Source of the DNA: Candidatus Babelota bacterium
GTDB taxonomy: Bacteria; Babelota; Babeliae; Babelales; UASB340
NCBI GenBank assembly: GCA_014730005.1
Contig: WJIY01000014.1
Coordinates: 1-35,794 of the forward strand
Length of the DNA stretch: 35,794 nucleotides
Reading direction: 5' to 3'
The notes beneath the pieces are model-generated. The model was not told where the DNA came from and did no database searches. It was given only the letters and a program-made list of their open reading frames with translations. The first letter of the stretch is position 1. Every line of letters begins with the position of its first letter. The position numbers were made by a program, and so were the translations under genes. Below, one piece after another: positions 7,563 through 16,076 of the stretch.

Positions 7563-8529
7563 GGAGAAAATAATAAGTTATTTTAGTAACAAAAAAAAAT
7601 TATTATCAATTTACAATTTTATAAATCAATTCACCAAAATAACATTATTAACTCATTATAAGCCGGATGGTGATGGTATTTCTGGATGCGCAGCATTATC
7701 AAATTTTTTTAAAAAACTAAATAAGAAAATAGAAGTTATTTATCCAAATAAGCCCTTATTTCAATTCAAAAGAAATCCCGAAAATATTTTAATCAACATA
7801 CATAAACAAATTCCAGAAATTTTAATAGTATTAGATACTGCTAATTATGAACGTTTTTATTATCCTAAAGAATTTTATAAGATACCAATTATTAATATTG
7901 ATCATCATGTTAGTAATCATATTAAAGGAACTTATAATCTTGTTATTCCAAATGCTTCAAGTACCTGCGAAATTCTATACTTTCTTCTTCATTCTTGGAA
8001 TAAAAAATTAATAGATAAACATATTGCAGAATGTTTGTTATTTGGAATTTTATATGATACACAAATTTTTCATACTCAATCAGTCTACCCACATACATTA
8101 AAAACTGCTGCTGAATTAATGGAATATGGTGCAAAACTATTTGAATTAAAAACAGAATTAATTAGCAATAAAAATCCTACAATTATAAAATTATGGGGTG
8201 AAACATTAACAAATGTTCATATTGAAAAAAAAGGCAAGGTCGCTTGGGCTGTAATAACTCAAAAAGATTTAAAAAAATATAATTTAAAATTATCTTCTTT
8301 AATTGGTTTTAATAATTTTTTATCACAACTTTCTAATGTTGATATCACCATATTTTTTTATCAAACAGAAAAAAAACAAACTAAAGTATCTCTAAGATCT
8401 AAAAAAGCAGATGTAAATAAATTAGCATCAAAATTTGGTGGCGGTGGTCATAAAAATGCTGCCGGCATCTTAAGTGATCAATCAATTTCTAAATTGGCTC
8501 CCAAAATAATACAAGCTATAAAAATTTAA
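7534..8529 (+). CDS. nrnA: NrnA-type DHH/DHHA1 phosphoesterase (nanoRNase / pAp phosphatase)
   Basis: NrnA-type enzymes degrade oligoribonucleotides of a few bases and can dephosphorylate pAp. In 331 residues the DHH metal site is complete: HYKPDGDGISG (41-51), LDTAN (D101), IDHH (122-125) and GILYDTQIF (D175). The DHHA1 domain ends with GGGGHKNAAG near the C-terminus, the substrate-binding glycine motif. The start is uncertain. ATG 7534 lies inside the upstream gene with no clear ribosome site, while GAGGAG at 7561-7566 is followed only by ATA codons. It converges on mutL with an 8-bp gap. Confidence 0.88.
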   Translation: MVKILKKKTEEKIISYFSNKKKLLSIYNFINQFTKITLLTHYKPDGDGISGCAALSNFFKKLNKKIEVIYPNKPLFQFKRNPENILINIHKQIPEILIVLDTANYERFYYPKEFYKIPIINIDHHVSNHIKGTYNLVIPNASSTCEILYFLLHSWNKKLIDKHIAECLLFGILYDTQIFHTQSVYPHTLKTAAELMEYGAKLFELKTELISNKNPTIIKLWGETLTNVHIEKKGKVAWAVITQKDLKKYNLKLSSLIGFNNFLSQLSNVDITIFFYQTEKKQTKVSLRSKKADVNKLASKFGGGGHKNAAGILSDQSISKLAPKIIQAIKI

Positions 8530-8537
8530 TTAAAAAC

Positions 8538-10418
8538 TCATTTTCTTCGAAACTTTTTTTCTATTTCAAATTTACTTAAAAACCAAGTTGTTGGTCGTCC
8601 GTGTGCACAAATAAATCGATTATCTGTTTGTTGTAAATCATTAATCAATTTAGTCATTTGCTCAATATTTAAAACATCTCCAGCTTTAACAGCCATCTTA
8701 CATGATAACTGTGAATGCATATGCTCATTTAATTTCTTACGAAAAATTTCATATTCCAAATTTTCATTTTCTTCAATAAAATTAATAATTTCCAAAATTA
8801 AATCTTTTAAATATTGATTTAGAATATTAGGAGGTGAAGTTTTAATCACAACTTCATCATCACCTATTTGATCTATCTCTATTCCTTGGTTATTTAAAAA
8901 TTTTTTTTCCCTTAAAATCATCTTTACCTGATCTACATTAAGTTTCATAGTCTCAGGAAACAATAACCGCGTACCTTGTTTTTTTTCAAAATTGTTTAAA
9001 AATTTTTCATATAAAATTCGCTCATGTGCAGCATGCTGATCTACTAGTAACAATCCATTATTTTTTTCAATTAAAATATAAGTATTTAAAAATTGTCCAA
9101 TAATTTTATTATTAATATTTTCTTCATCTTTTTCGACGTCATATGAGCTAGTTTTATTAGCAAATTTTATCTTTTCCCAAAAAACCAAATTAACAGGTGA
9201 GCATTTATCAACTTCATTTTCAAACTTTTCTCCATTACAACTGTGATTAAAATCTTTTGCAGAAAAAATCGGATCATTCATTTTTTGCGTATCAAAATCT
9301 AAAGTACTTTGATTTTTTACAATATTTGAAAAACTTTTCATTGAATTAGATTGAATAGAATTATCTTTTGGCAAAAATAAATTATTTTTTTGCGTAAAAA
9401 TTTCTTTTTTTAAATTTAATTGATTACTCAAATTAATTTCCAATGTTTCTTTAATTAATCTTTGTAAATTTAATTCAATTGTGGTTGGCTTTGAAAATTT
9501 TATTTCTTCTTTCCTGGGATGCACATTAATATCAATATCTGTATTCTGTAAATTTAAAAAAATAAACGCCGCAGGAAACCTTGCCGGTGGTAAAACATTT
9601 AAATATCCCTTTAACAAAGCCTTACTTAATTCTTTATTTTTTACCCACCTATTATTTACAAAAAAGAAAATTTGATGTCTTCCGTATCTCCAAAAATTAT
9701 GATTCGAAATATATCCAGTGATCTTTAAATTATTATCAACCTTTTTTAAAGCAACTAAATTTTGAGAAAAGTTATGCCCCCAAAGTTGACTAATTCTATT
9801 TTTCAAATCTTCAACCGCAGGAATATTAAAAACAAGCTTATTATCGCGAAATAATTTAAAATTTACATTTAAATTATCTAAACAAAATGCATAAAAAATA
9901 TTCAATATTTGATTCCATTCCGTTTCATCTTGTTTTAAAAATTTTTTACGAGCTGGCGTATTAAAAAAAAGATCTTTAATTTGCAAATCAGAACCAACAG
10001 GACAAGAAACTTTTTCTTCGTTTAAGAAAACACCTGATTCATATTGAAATTTTACACCAAGTTCATCCTGGTTAGTTTTTGTTATTAATTCAACTCTACT
10101 TATTGCAGATATACTAGCTAAAGCTTCACCTCGAAATCCAAAAGTAATAATTTTTTCAAGATCATTTATAGACGAAATTTTACTCGTAGCATGTGTCTTA
10201 AAGCACATTTTTGCATCATGAAAATTCATGCCTTCGCCATTATCAATGATCCTAATCAATTTTTTTCCTGCTTTCTCTATGTACAAAGAAACATTTGTAG
10301 AATTTGCATCAATAGAATTTTCAATGATTTCTTTAACAACACTAGAAGGTCGTTCAACAACTTCTCCAGCCGATATTTTTTGTGCTTCTTGTTTTGGCAA
10401 TATTTTAATTTTATTCAT
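8538..10418 (-). CDS. mutL: DNA mismatch repair protein MutL, endonuclease-type
   Basis: MutL links MutS mismatch recognition to strand incision. The 626-residue protein has the GHKL ATPase site: the IENSIDA helix (32-38), DNGEGM (59-64) and GFRGEALASI (94-103). A variable linker covers about 330-430. The C-terminal domain has the metal-binding endonuclease motif DQHAAHERILYE (460-471), plus SCKMAVKAGD (572-581) and CAHGRP (604-609). These mark the nicking MutL type of bacteria without MutH. It is probably the last gene of the operon starting at 11655, 25 bp after the LptA-like gene. Confidence 0.95.
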   Translation of the reverse strand: MNKIKILPKQEAQKISAGEVVERPSSVVKEIIENSIDANSTNVSLYIEKAGKKLIRIIDNGEGMNFHDAKMCFKTHATSKISSINDLEKIITFGFRGEALASISAISRVELITKTNQDELGVKFQYESGVFLNEEKVSCPVGSDLQIKDLFFNTPARKKFLKQDETEWNQILNIFYAFCLDNLNVNFKLFRDNKLVFNIPAVEDLKNRISQLWGHNFSQNLVALKKVDNNLKITGYISNHNFWRYGRHQIFFFVNNRWVKNKELSKALLKGYLNVLPPARFPAAFIFLNLQNTDIDINVHPRKEEIKFSKPTTIELNLQRLIKETLEINLSNQLNLKKEIFTQKNNLFLPKDNSIQSNSMKSFSNIVKNQSTLDFDTQKMNDPIFSAKDFNHSCNGEKFENEVDKCSPVNLVFWEKIKFANKTSSYDVEKDEENINNKIIGQFLNTYILIEKNNGLLLVDQHAAHERILYEKFLNNFEKKQGTRLLFPETMKLNVDQVKMILREKKFLNNQGIEIDQIGDDEVVIKTSPPNILNQYLKDLILEIINFIEENENLEYEIFRKKLNEHMHSQLSCKMAVKAGDVLNIEQMTKLINDLQQTDNRFICAHGRPTTWFLSKFEIEKKFRRK

Positions 10419-10443
10419 AGCTAAAAAATGAAACTAATTTTAA

Positions 10444-11121
10444 TTATCCAATCGATATGCTTCTTTTATTTGCTAAAAGTTTTGCCTCCAAAGCTTTTTC
10501 TTTTTTTGTTTTAATTTTTTTAAACAAACCCGGACGTCCTGCAATTTTTATGACTGTATTTACTGGCTGATTTTGAGTTCCCAAAAAAATTATCTCATCT
10601 TTATCCATATTAAATACAGCTTGCTCACATTGCGTCAAAATTGGGATATCTTTAGGGTTATTTTTAACTTGTTCAATTTTTACATTACCCAAAAGTTTGC
10701 ATTTTTTTTCTCGAAAAAATAATTCTGCCATATCTGATCGAACTATACGATTAGTACTTTGAATAAAAACATTTTTTCTAAAAACAACCCTCTTTAAATG
10801 TGAAAAATCTTCATGCATTTTTTGTTTGTTTTTTTCATTTTTCTCATCATCACTTTTTATATTCTGATTTTTTTTATCAAAATCATTTCTAACATTTGTT
10901 ATATCTAACTCAATCTCAAGTTCTTCAGATTTGATTTTACTACCATCTGCAAATGTTACATTAACATCATCAATGTAAGTAAAAATAAATCTCTTAGGCT
11001 GTTTTTTGTCTCCCCTACATATGGCTTTTTTACTTACTATAGTTATTTTTGAAAAAGGATTTGTATAAATTTTATTTAAAAAAAATAATGAAAATACAAT
11101 AATTAAAATACTATTTTTCAT
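10444..11121 (-). CDS. LptA/OstA-like periplasmic lipopolysaccharide-transport protein
   Basis: Residues 1-20 form a signal peptide (NSILIIVFSLFFLNKIYT). The rest of the 225 residues follows the OstA/LptA pattern of repeated beta-strand pairs: VTFADGSKIKSEELEIEL, then after a charged, lysine-rich insert (about 75-105) VVFRKNVFIQSTNRIV, then RSDMAELFF and KLLGNVKIEQ. Such proteins form the beta-jellyroll bridge that carries lipopolysaccharide across the periplasm. lpxK elsewhere in the window supports lipid A synthesis. LptC or another OstA-domain protein is an alternative. It starts 3 bp after an unknown membrane-protein gene and precedes mutL. Confidence 0.65.
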   Translation of the reverse strand: MKNSILIIVFSLFFLNKIYTNPFSKITIVSKKAICRGDKKQPKRFIFTYIDDVNVTFADGSKIKSEELEIELDITNVRNDFDKKNQNIKSDDEKNEKNKQKMHEDFSHLKRVVFRKNVFIQSTNRIVRSDMAELFFREKKCKLLGNVKIEQVKNNPKDIPILTQCEQAVFNMDKDEIIFLGTQNQPVNTVIKIAGRPGLFKKIKTKKEKALEAKLLANKRSISIG

Positions 11122-11124
11122 AAA

Positions 11125-11655
11125 TTATGTAGAAGGTCTAAACATCTTTATAAACTGTGGAAACCATCCTATAAAATACCATAAATTAGAAGATATTCCC
11201 CCTATTGCCATCCATTTAAAAATATAATGTACTTCACGTAATATTTCTTTAAATTCTCCAGAATTTAATATACCTTTTATAATCATTGTAATAACAATCA
11301 TAGCAACAGCGATAATCGCGGACGGTGAAGATAGATTTAAAAGTATTTTGCAAATAGTTGTTTTAAAATTAAATTGATCGTTATTTACATTGCGAATCAT
11401 CTCCATTAAACTAATTACCTTAAATTTATCGTCTTTATCTTCAATTTTTTCTATCACTGAATTCTGTTTTTCTTCAAAATCTTTAAAAACTGTTTTTTCA
11501 TTTTTTACTTTTAATTCTTTGATAACAGAATCAACCTCATGTGACAATTTCTCGATCTGATGCATAGGAATTGGTAATTCAACGCTAGCTAATATTGTTA
11601 AAAACAAACAATGAATCAAAAATAAATAAGAAACAAACGATTTAAAAAAAGACAT
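11125..11655 (-). CDS. Unknown exported or membrane protein, 176 aa
   Basis: I do not recognise this protein. It has an N-terminal signal or anchor (about 8-23), a charged, probably coiled-coil stretch rich in E, K and V (about 30-80), and two hydrophobic segments near the C-terminus (about 110-130 and 148-165). The Shine-Dalgarno GTTAGGAAG precedes the ATG. It is the first gene of a three-gene unit with the LptA-like gene (3-bp gap) and mutL, so a role with the envelope is possible but unproven. Confidence 0.6.
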   Translation of the reverse strand: MSFFKSFVSYLFLIHCLFLTILASVELPIPMHQIEKLSHEVDSVIKELKVKNEKTVFKDFEEKQNSVIEKIEDKDDKFKVISLMEMIRNVNNDQFNFKTTICKILLNLSSPSAIIAVAMIVITMIIKGILNSGEFKEILREVHYIFKWMAIGGISSNLWYFIGWFPQFIKMFRPST

Positions 11656-11675
11656 ATCTTCCTAACCTTAAACCC

Positions 11676-11704
11676 ATAATTTTCTTGGGCCAAACATAAG
11701 TCAA
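11676..11704 (-). promoter_or_regulatory. Sigma-70-type promoter for the 11655-8538 operon
   Basis: On the minus strand TTGACT (complement of 11699-11704) and AATTAT (complement of 11676-11681) are separated by exactly 17 bp. They sit about 20 bp before the start codon of the 176-residue protein. Confidence 0.55.
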
Positions 11705-11872
11705 AATAACAACGAAAAAAATCCGTTCTAATTGATGTTTTTTTTGAGATTTTTTTAAGTTGCAAACTTTATCACAAAATATTTATATGGTAAAGAATAA
11801 AAAAGTATCTAATAAAAAACTTATCTTTTTATCAATTTTTTTGAGATATTTTTTTTACAAAATAAAGTTAGG

Positions 11873-12697
11873 ATGTTAATGAAAAAAAAAATAACTGATA
11901 AACATAATAATCACATTAAAAAACTACCCCAAAAAAAGAAAAAATTTGGACAACATTTTTTACGTAAACAATCTGTAGTAGATCATATGATTGAAAAAGT
12001 AAAAATAAATTCCAAAATTCGAATTATTGAAATTGGTTGTGGTGATGGTTTTTTAACTCAAGCGATTTTAAATCAAACAAATTGCAAAGAATTAATTAGC
12101 TATGAAATAGATCCTCAATGGGCAGAATTTGTTAAAAATAAAATAACAGACCCGAGACTTACAATAAAACAAAAAAACATTCTAGAAATTGATTTTAAAA
12201 AATTAGAAAGTAAAAAACCGTGGGTAATACTTTCTAACCTTCCATATCAAATTACATTTCCAATATTTTTTTTAATACAAAAACACAAAACAATTTTTAA
12301 TGAAGGTGTTGTTATGATTCAAGAAGAAGTTGCACAAAAAATTGTTGCTACTAAAGGAAAATCATATAATACAACGTCTCTATTTTTACAGTATCATTTT
12401 GAGCTTGAATTAATGGAAAAAATTGAACCTCAAGCATTTGTTCCTAAACCCAAAGTTTTTTCTAGACTTTTATATTTTAAACCAAAATTAAAAACAATTT
12501 TAATTAAAAAAGAAGAAGAATTTTGGAAATTTGTAAAATTATGCTTTTCTTCTCCAAGAAGAACAATAAAAAATAATTTAAAACAAACTCACTATAATTT
12601 AGAAAAAATACCTGAGCCCATATTAAAAAAACGCGCACAACAATTAAGGTTTAAAGACTTTTTTAACTTATGGAATAAAATTATATATGATGAATAA
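11873..12697 (+). CDS. rsmA: 16S rRNA dimethyladenosine transferase RsmA (KsgA)
   Basis: RsmA dimethylates two adjacent adenines near the 3' end of 16S rRNA late in 30S assembly. In 274 residues the SAM-dependent fold shows FGQHFL (25-30), EIGCGDGFLT (53-62), an acidic ribose-binding YEID (77-80), and the catalytic SNLPYQIT (121-128). The C-terminal SSPRRTIKNNL block binds rRNA. The N-terminus is longer and more lysine-rich than usual. ATG 11879 is better spaced from the AGG at 11870-11872 than ATG 11873 and may be the real start. The next gene, transketolase, begins 30 bp downstream in the same direction. Confidence 0.93.
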   Translation: MLMKKKITDKHNNHIKKLPQKKKKFGQHFLRKQSVVDHMIEKVKINSKIRIIEIGCGDGFLTQAILNQTNCKELISYEIDPQWAEFVKNKITDPRLTIKQKNILEIDFKKLESKKPWVILSNLPYQITFPIFFLIQKHKTIFNEGVVMIQEEVAQKIVATKGKSYNTTSLFLQYHFELELMEKIEPQAFVPKPKVFSRLLYFKPKLKTILIKKEEEFWKFVKLCFSSPRRTIKNNLKQTHYNLEKIPEPILKKRAQQLRFKDFFNLWNKIIYDE

Positions 12698-12727
12698 AAA
12701 ATTTATCCTCATTTAATAAGGAAAATA

Positions 12728-14617
12728 ATGAAAGCTTTAAATGAAAAAATTAATTTCTTAAAAAACAAAGCTTTAAATTTACGAATTGATTCAATCCGTG
12801 CAACTACCGCAAGCCAATCAGGTCACCCAACCTCATGTCTTTCAGCTGCAGATATTATTGCTGCAATATTTTTTAATTTTTTAAAATATGATATTGAAAA
12901 TCCAAACAATCCAAATAACGATAGGTTTATTTTATCAAAAGGCCATGCAATCCCAGTAGTTTACGCTGCATGGAAACATTTGGGTATTATAAATGACAAA
13001 GAACTTTTAAAATTACGTGAATTTGATTCCGAATTAGAAGGACATCCAACTCCAAGATTTAAATATAATGAAGCAGCAACAGGATCATTGGGACAAGGAT
13101 TAGCTATTGGCGCAGGAATGGCAATAAACGCAAAAAAAGAAAACCTAAATTACAAAACTTACATAATGATGGGCGATGGCGAATTGTCAGAGGGATCCAT
13201 TTGGGAAGCTGCTGAATTGGCATCTCATTATAAATTAAATAATCTGATTGGTATAATTGATTGTAATAGGCTAGGACAGTCAGGTGAAAGCATTAACGAT
13301 CACAATACAAAAAAATATGCAGCTAAATTTAATGTTTTTGGATGGCAAACACATATAATCGATGGACATAATATTGAAGAAATAGTTACAACTTTGCAAA
13401 CCATATTAAATAATAATACATATAAACCAACCGCTATAATTGCAAAAACATATAAAGGTTACGGCTTATATGACATTGAAGATAAAAATGGATTTCACGG
13501 AAAACCATTTAAAATTGAAGAATTAGACAAAATTTTAAATCAATTAAACCAAAGATTTAAACAAGCAGCAAAATATAAAAATAAAACACAATATATGCCT
13601 TTAAAACCAAATTCTCACGCTAGTATTCAAAAACATTCATTTACCAATTTAGATATTGAAAATGATCCAAATACATCTTTTTTTGATTTAGATAAAAAAA
13701 TAGCAACCCGTAAAGCTTTCGGTTTCGCCTTAGCTAGTTTAGGAAAAAAAAATAAAAATATTTTTACCATTGATGGTGATGTAAAAAATTCAACCTATAC
13801 TGAAAATTTTGAAAAACAAGTCCCTGAAAATTTCATTGAATGTTTTATTGCTGAACAAGCCATGATTGGAATTGCAACCGGTCTTGTATTGAGAAATAAA
13901 ATTCCTTTTGCAGCAACTTTTGGTGCTTTTTTAACACGAGCACATGATCAAATAAGAATGGCAGGTATAGGTAAAAATGCATTAAGATTATGTGGTTCTC
14001 ATTGCGGAGTCTCTATAGGAGAAGATGGTCCTTCTCAAATGGCACTAGAAGATATATCAATGATGCGTAGTATACCAAATTCAATAGTATTATATCCAAG
14101 TGATGGCATTAGTGCATATAAACTTACACAATTAATGTCAAATTATAATCAAGGAATCTCTTATATAAGAACAACCCGACCAGCAACTCCAAATTTATAT
14201 AAAAAAAATGAAATTTTTGAAATAGGAAAATGTAAAATTATAAAAAAAAGCAAAACTGATAAAGTTTGCGTAATAGCCGCGGGAATAACTCTACATGAAA
14301 GTTTAAAAGCTTATGAAGAATTAAAAAAACAAAATATTTATATTTCTATCATTGATCTGTATTGCATCAAACCTCTCGATGTTGAAATAATTGAAAAAAC
14401 AGCTATACAATCTAATAAAAAAATTATTACCGTTGAAGATCATTATCCTCAAGGAGGAATTGGAGAAGCAATTTCTGGCGTAATTAACAATCAAACAATA
14501 CAAATAGAACATTTAGCAGTTAACAAAATGCCCCGTTCAGGAAAACCTGAAGAACTTTTAGCTTATGAACAAATTAATGCAAAAGCTATAATAAATAAAA
14601 TTTTAAAATTTATTTAA
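12728..14617 (+). CDS. tkt: Transketolase (animal-type single-chain form)
   Basis: Transketolase moves two-carbon ketol units between sugar phosphates in the non-oxidative pentose phosphate pathway, using thiamine diphosphate. The 629-residue chain shows SGHPTSCLSAADI (31-43), LSKGHAIP (69-76), GSLGQGLAIG (119-128), the cofactor motif GDGELSEGS to CN (149-180), and catalytic Glu at EQAM (E376). GSHCGVSIGEDGPSQMALED (423-442), VEDHY and NKMPRSGKPEELL match human TKT closely as I remember it. The length also fits that branch (about 625) rather than the roughly 660-residue E. coli type. The start follows AATAAGGAA. It ends 15 bp inside a convergent esterase gene. Rpe, a pathway partner, lies at 18224-18877. 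Confidence 0.95.
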   Translation: MKALNEKINFLKNKALNLRIDSIRATTASQSGHPTSCLSAADIIAAIFFNFLKYDIENPNNPNNDRFILSKGHAIPVVYAAWKHLGIINDKELLKLREFDSELEGHPTPRFKYNEAATGSLGQGLAIGAGMAINAKKENLNYKTYIMMGDGELSEGSIWEAAELASHYKLNNLIGIIDCNRLGQSGESINDHNTKKYAAKFNVFGWQTHIIDGHNIEEIVTTLQTILNNNTYKPTAIIAKTYKGYGLYDIEDKNGFHGKPFKIEELDKILNQLNQRFKQAAKYKNKTQYMPLKPNSHASIQKHSFTNLDIENDPNTSFFDLDKKIATRKAFGFALASLGKKNKNIFTIDGDVKNSTYTENFEKQVPENFIECFIAEQAMIGIATGLVLRNKIPFAATFGAFLTRAHDQIRMAGIGKNALRLCGSHCGVSIGEDGPSQMALEDISMMRSIPNSIVLYPSDGISAYKLTQLMSNYNQGISYIRTTRPATPNLYKKNEIFEIGKCKIIKKSKTDKVCVIAAGITLHESLKAYEELKKQNIYISIIDLYCIKPLDVEIIEKTAIQSNKKIITVEDHYPQGGIGEAISGVINNQTIQIEHLAVNKMPRSGKPEELLAYEQINAKAIINKILKFI

Positions 14618-15889
14618 TGCTAAACAATCACCTCTTTTAATTTCAATCTCAGGACAAATATTTTCTTTTTTTATTAGGCATGATTTTTTATGCAATAATA
14701 CTGTATTAAAAAAATCAAGGATACAAGCATTGATAATTTTTATTGCTTTAATAGGTTCTATTGAACCGAAACCAAAATTAAAATATCTAAAAAATAAAGA
14801 AAAACTTCTAAATAAAGGAAAATCACAAAAAGTATAATGCTCTGCTCCTTTCATAACAATGTAATAAGCATTTTTACCAATGTTATGACAAAGCTCTGGA
14901 ATATCCTTTGAAAAAATTTTTTTAATTACTTGTTCATCTTCTCGAGTCATTTTGCGATAATTTAATTCACTTTTAGTTAAATCTCTTTTAGTCATTTTTA
15001 ACGATTCTTCAGCTAAAATAAACATAAAAGGTTTATTAAATGCTTTTTTTGAATCTTTTCCAAATAGCGGACCATCCATACTAATTCCAGCCTTGACTCT
15101 TGAATCTAACCTGCAAATTTGCGCTGTTGTCGCACCTCCCATTGAATGACCAAACATTCCAATTTTAGATAAATCCAAATGATTATTAAACTTTTTTTTA
15201 ACATCTGAGTTATTCAATTTTTCTAATTCATCTAATACAAAAATAGTATCTTTTATCCAATCATTTATAGAATTTTCTAAATACCTTATCTCACCAATCT
15301 CCCAATCATTACTCAATGGAATTATTCTTCCATCCGGAAAAACTGTAACACTACAATCATAAGTATGATTTATGCCTACAACAACATATCCATGACTTGC
15401 CAGTTCTTCAAGTTGAGTAGTATTAAAATTACTTAAACTTGCAAATCCATGTGAAAAAATTAACACTGGAAATTTTTGTTGTTTACATGATAATGTAGCT
15501 TCAGGAATAGAATGAGTAACAATTCCTGTTAAAAAATAATCAAATAAAACTCGTGGTAAATAATAAGAACAAGTATTACGCGCAGAATCACGCAGCACAG
15601 GTAAAATATCAAATATGTATGGTGATTTTAACTCTATTTTTTCATCTGAAGGATACCAAATCTGTACTAAAAGCTCTCTTGGCTCTTTTTTATCTACTAA
15701 ATGAGATTCTAACCTTTTAAAATCTTTAAAATGGTACAACGTCGTCCCTACAGAATAACTACCTGTTGGTTTTGGTAATTCACAAATTGTATTAATTCGC
15801 CACCAAATTAAAAATAAAATTAAAAATAAAGGTAAAAATCTTTTTAGATAAAAAGAAAAATTTTTTGTCTTTATATTTATGAAAGACAT
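14603..15889 (-). CDS. PAF-acetylhydrolase-II-like esterase, membrane-anchored
   Basis: Family members hydrolyse short or oxidised sn-2 acyl chains of phospholipids such as platelet-activating factor. The 428-residue protein starts with a membrane anchor (about 16-32). It then shows YSVGTTLYHFKD and ELLVQIWYP (45-80), PVLIFSHGF (141-149), the nucleophile elbow GHSMGGAT (247-254, S249), acid D272 in SMDG and H351 in KGAEHYTF. The Ser-to-Asp spacing of 23 equals that of human plasma PAF-AH (S273/D296), and GHSxGGAT is that family's form. A dienelactone-hydrolase-like cutinase or lipase is the alternative. The substrate is unproven. Its 3' end overlaps the convergent transketolase gene by 15 bp. 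Confidence 0.7.
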   Translation of the reverse strand: MSFINIKTKNFSFYLKRFLPLFLILFLIWWRINTICELPKPTGSYSVGTTLYHFKDFKRLESHLVDKKEPRELLVQIWYPSDEKIELKSPYIFDILPVLRDSARNTCSYYLPRVLFDYFLTGIVTHSIPEATLSCKQQKFPVLIFSHGFASLSNFNTTQLEELASHGYVVVGINHTYDCSVTVFPDGRIIPLSNDWEIGEIRYLENSINDWIKDTIFVLDELEKLNNSDVKKKFNNHLDLSKIGMFGHSMGGATTAQICRLDSRVKAGISMDGPLFGKDSKKAFNKPFMFILAEESLKMTKRDLTKSELNYRKMTREDEQVIKKIFSKDIPELCHNIGKNAYYIVMKGAEHYTFCDFPLFRSFSLFFRYFNFGFGSIEPIKAIKIINACILDFFNTVLLHKKSCLIKKENICPEIEIKRGDCLALNKF

Positions 15890-15988
15890 TTCTAATAAAC
15901 CTCAATAAAGCTTTAAGGTTACAAACTAACCAAAAAAATAATAGCACTCTTATACAAAAAAATAAAACTAAAAAAGCAAAAAAGTAGG

Positions 15989-16017
15989 TTGACAAAAAAC
16001 CGATTATCTTGAATTAT
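15989..16017 (+). promoter_or_regulatory. Probable promoter of the beta-barrel protein gene
   Basis: A consensus TTGACA (15989-15994) is followed 17 bp later by AATTAT (16012-16017), about 60 bp before the start codon at 16077. The -35 is perfect; the -10 is weak. Confidence 0.45.
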
Positions 16018-16076
16018 TAACAACCTAATATATTCTATTTAATTCATTTTTATAATAAAAATAGGGAGATTTTTTT

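Noticed and set aside
7561..7575. Alternative nrnA start at ATA after GAGGAG
   Set aside because: GAGGAG is well placed, but ATA starts are very rare and the codons before it do not conflict with ATG 7534; start left uncertain.
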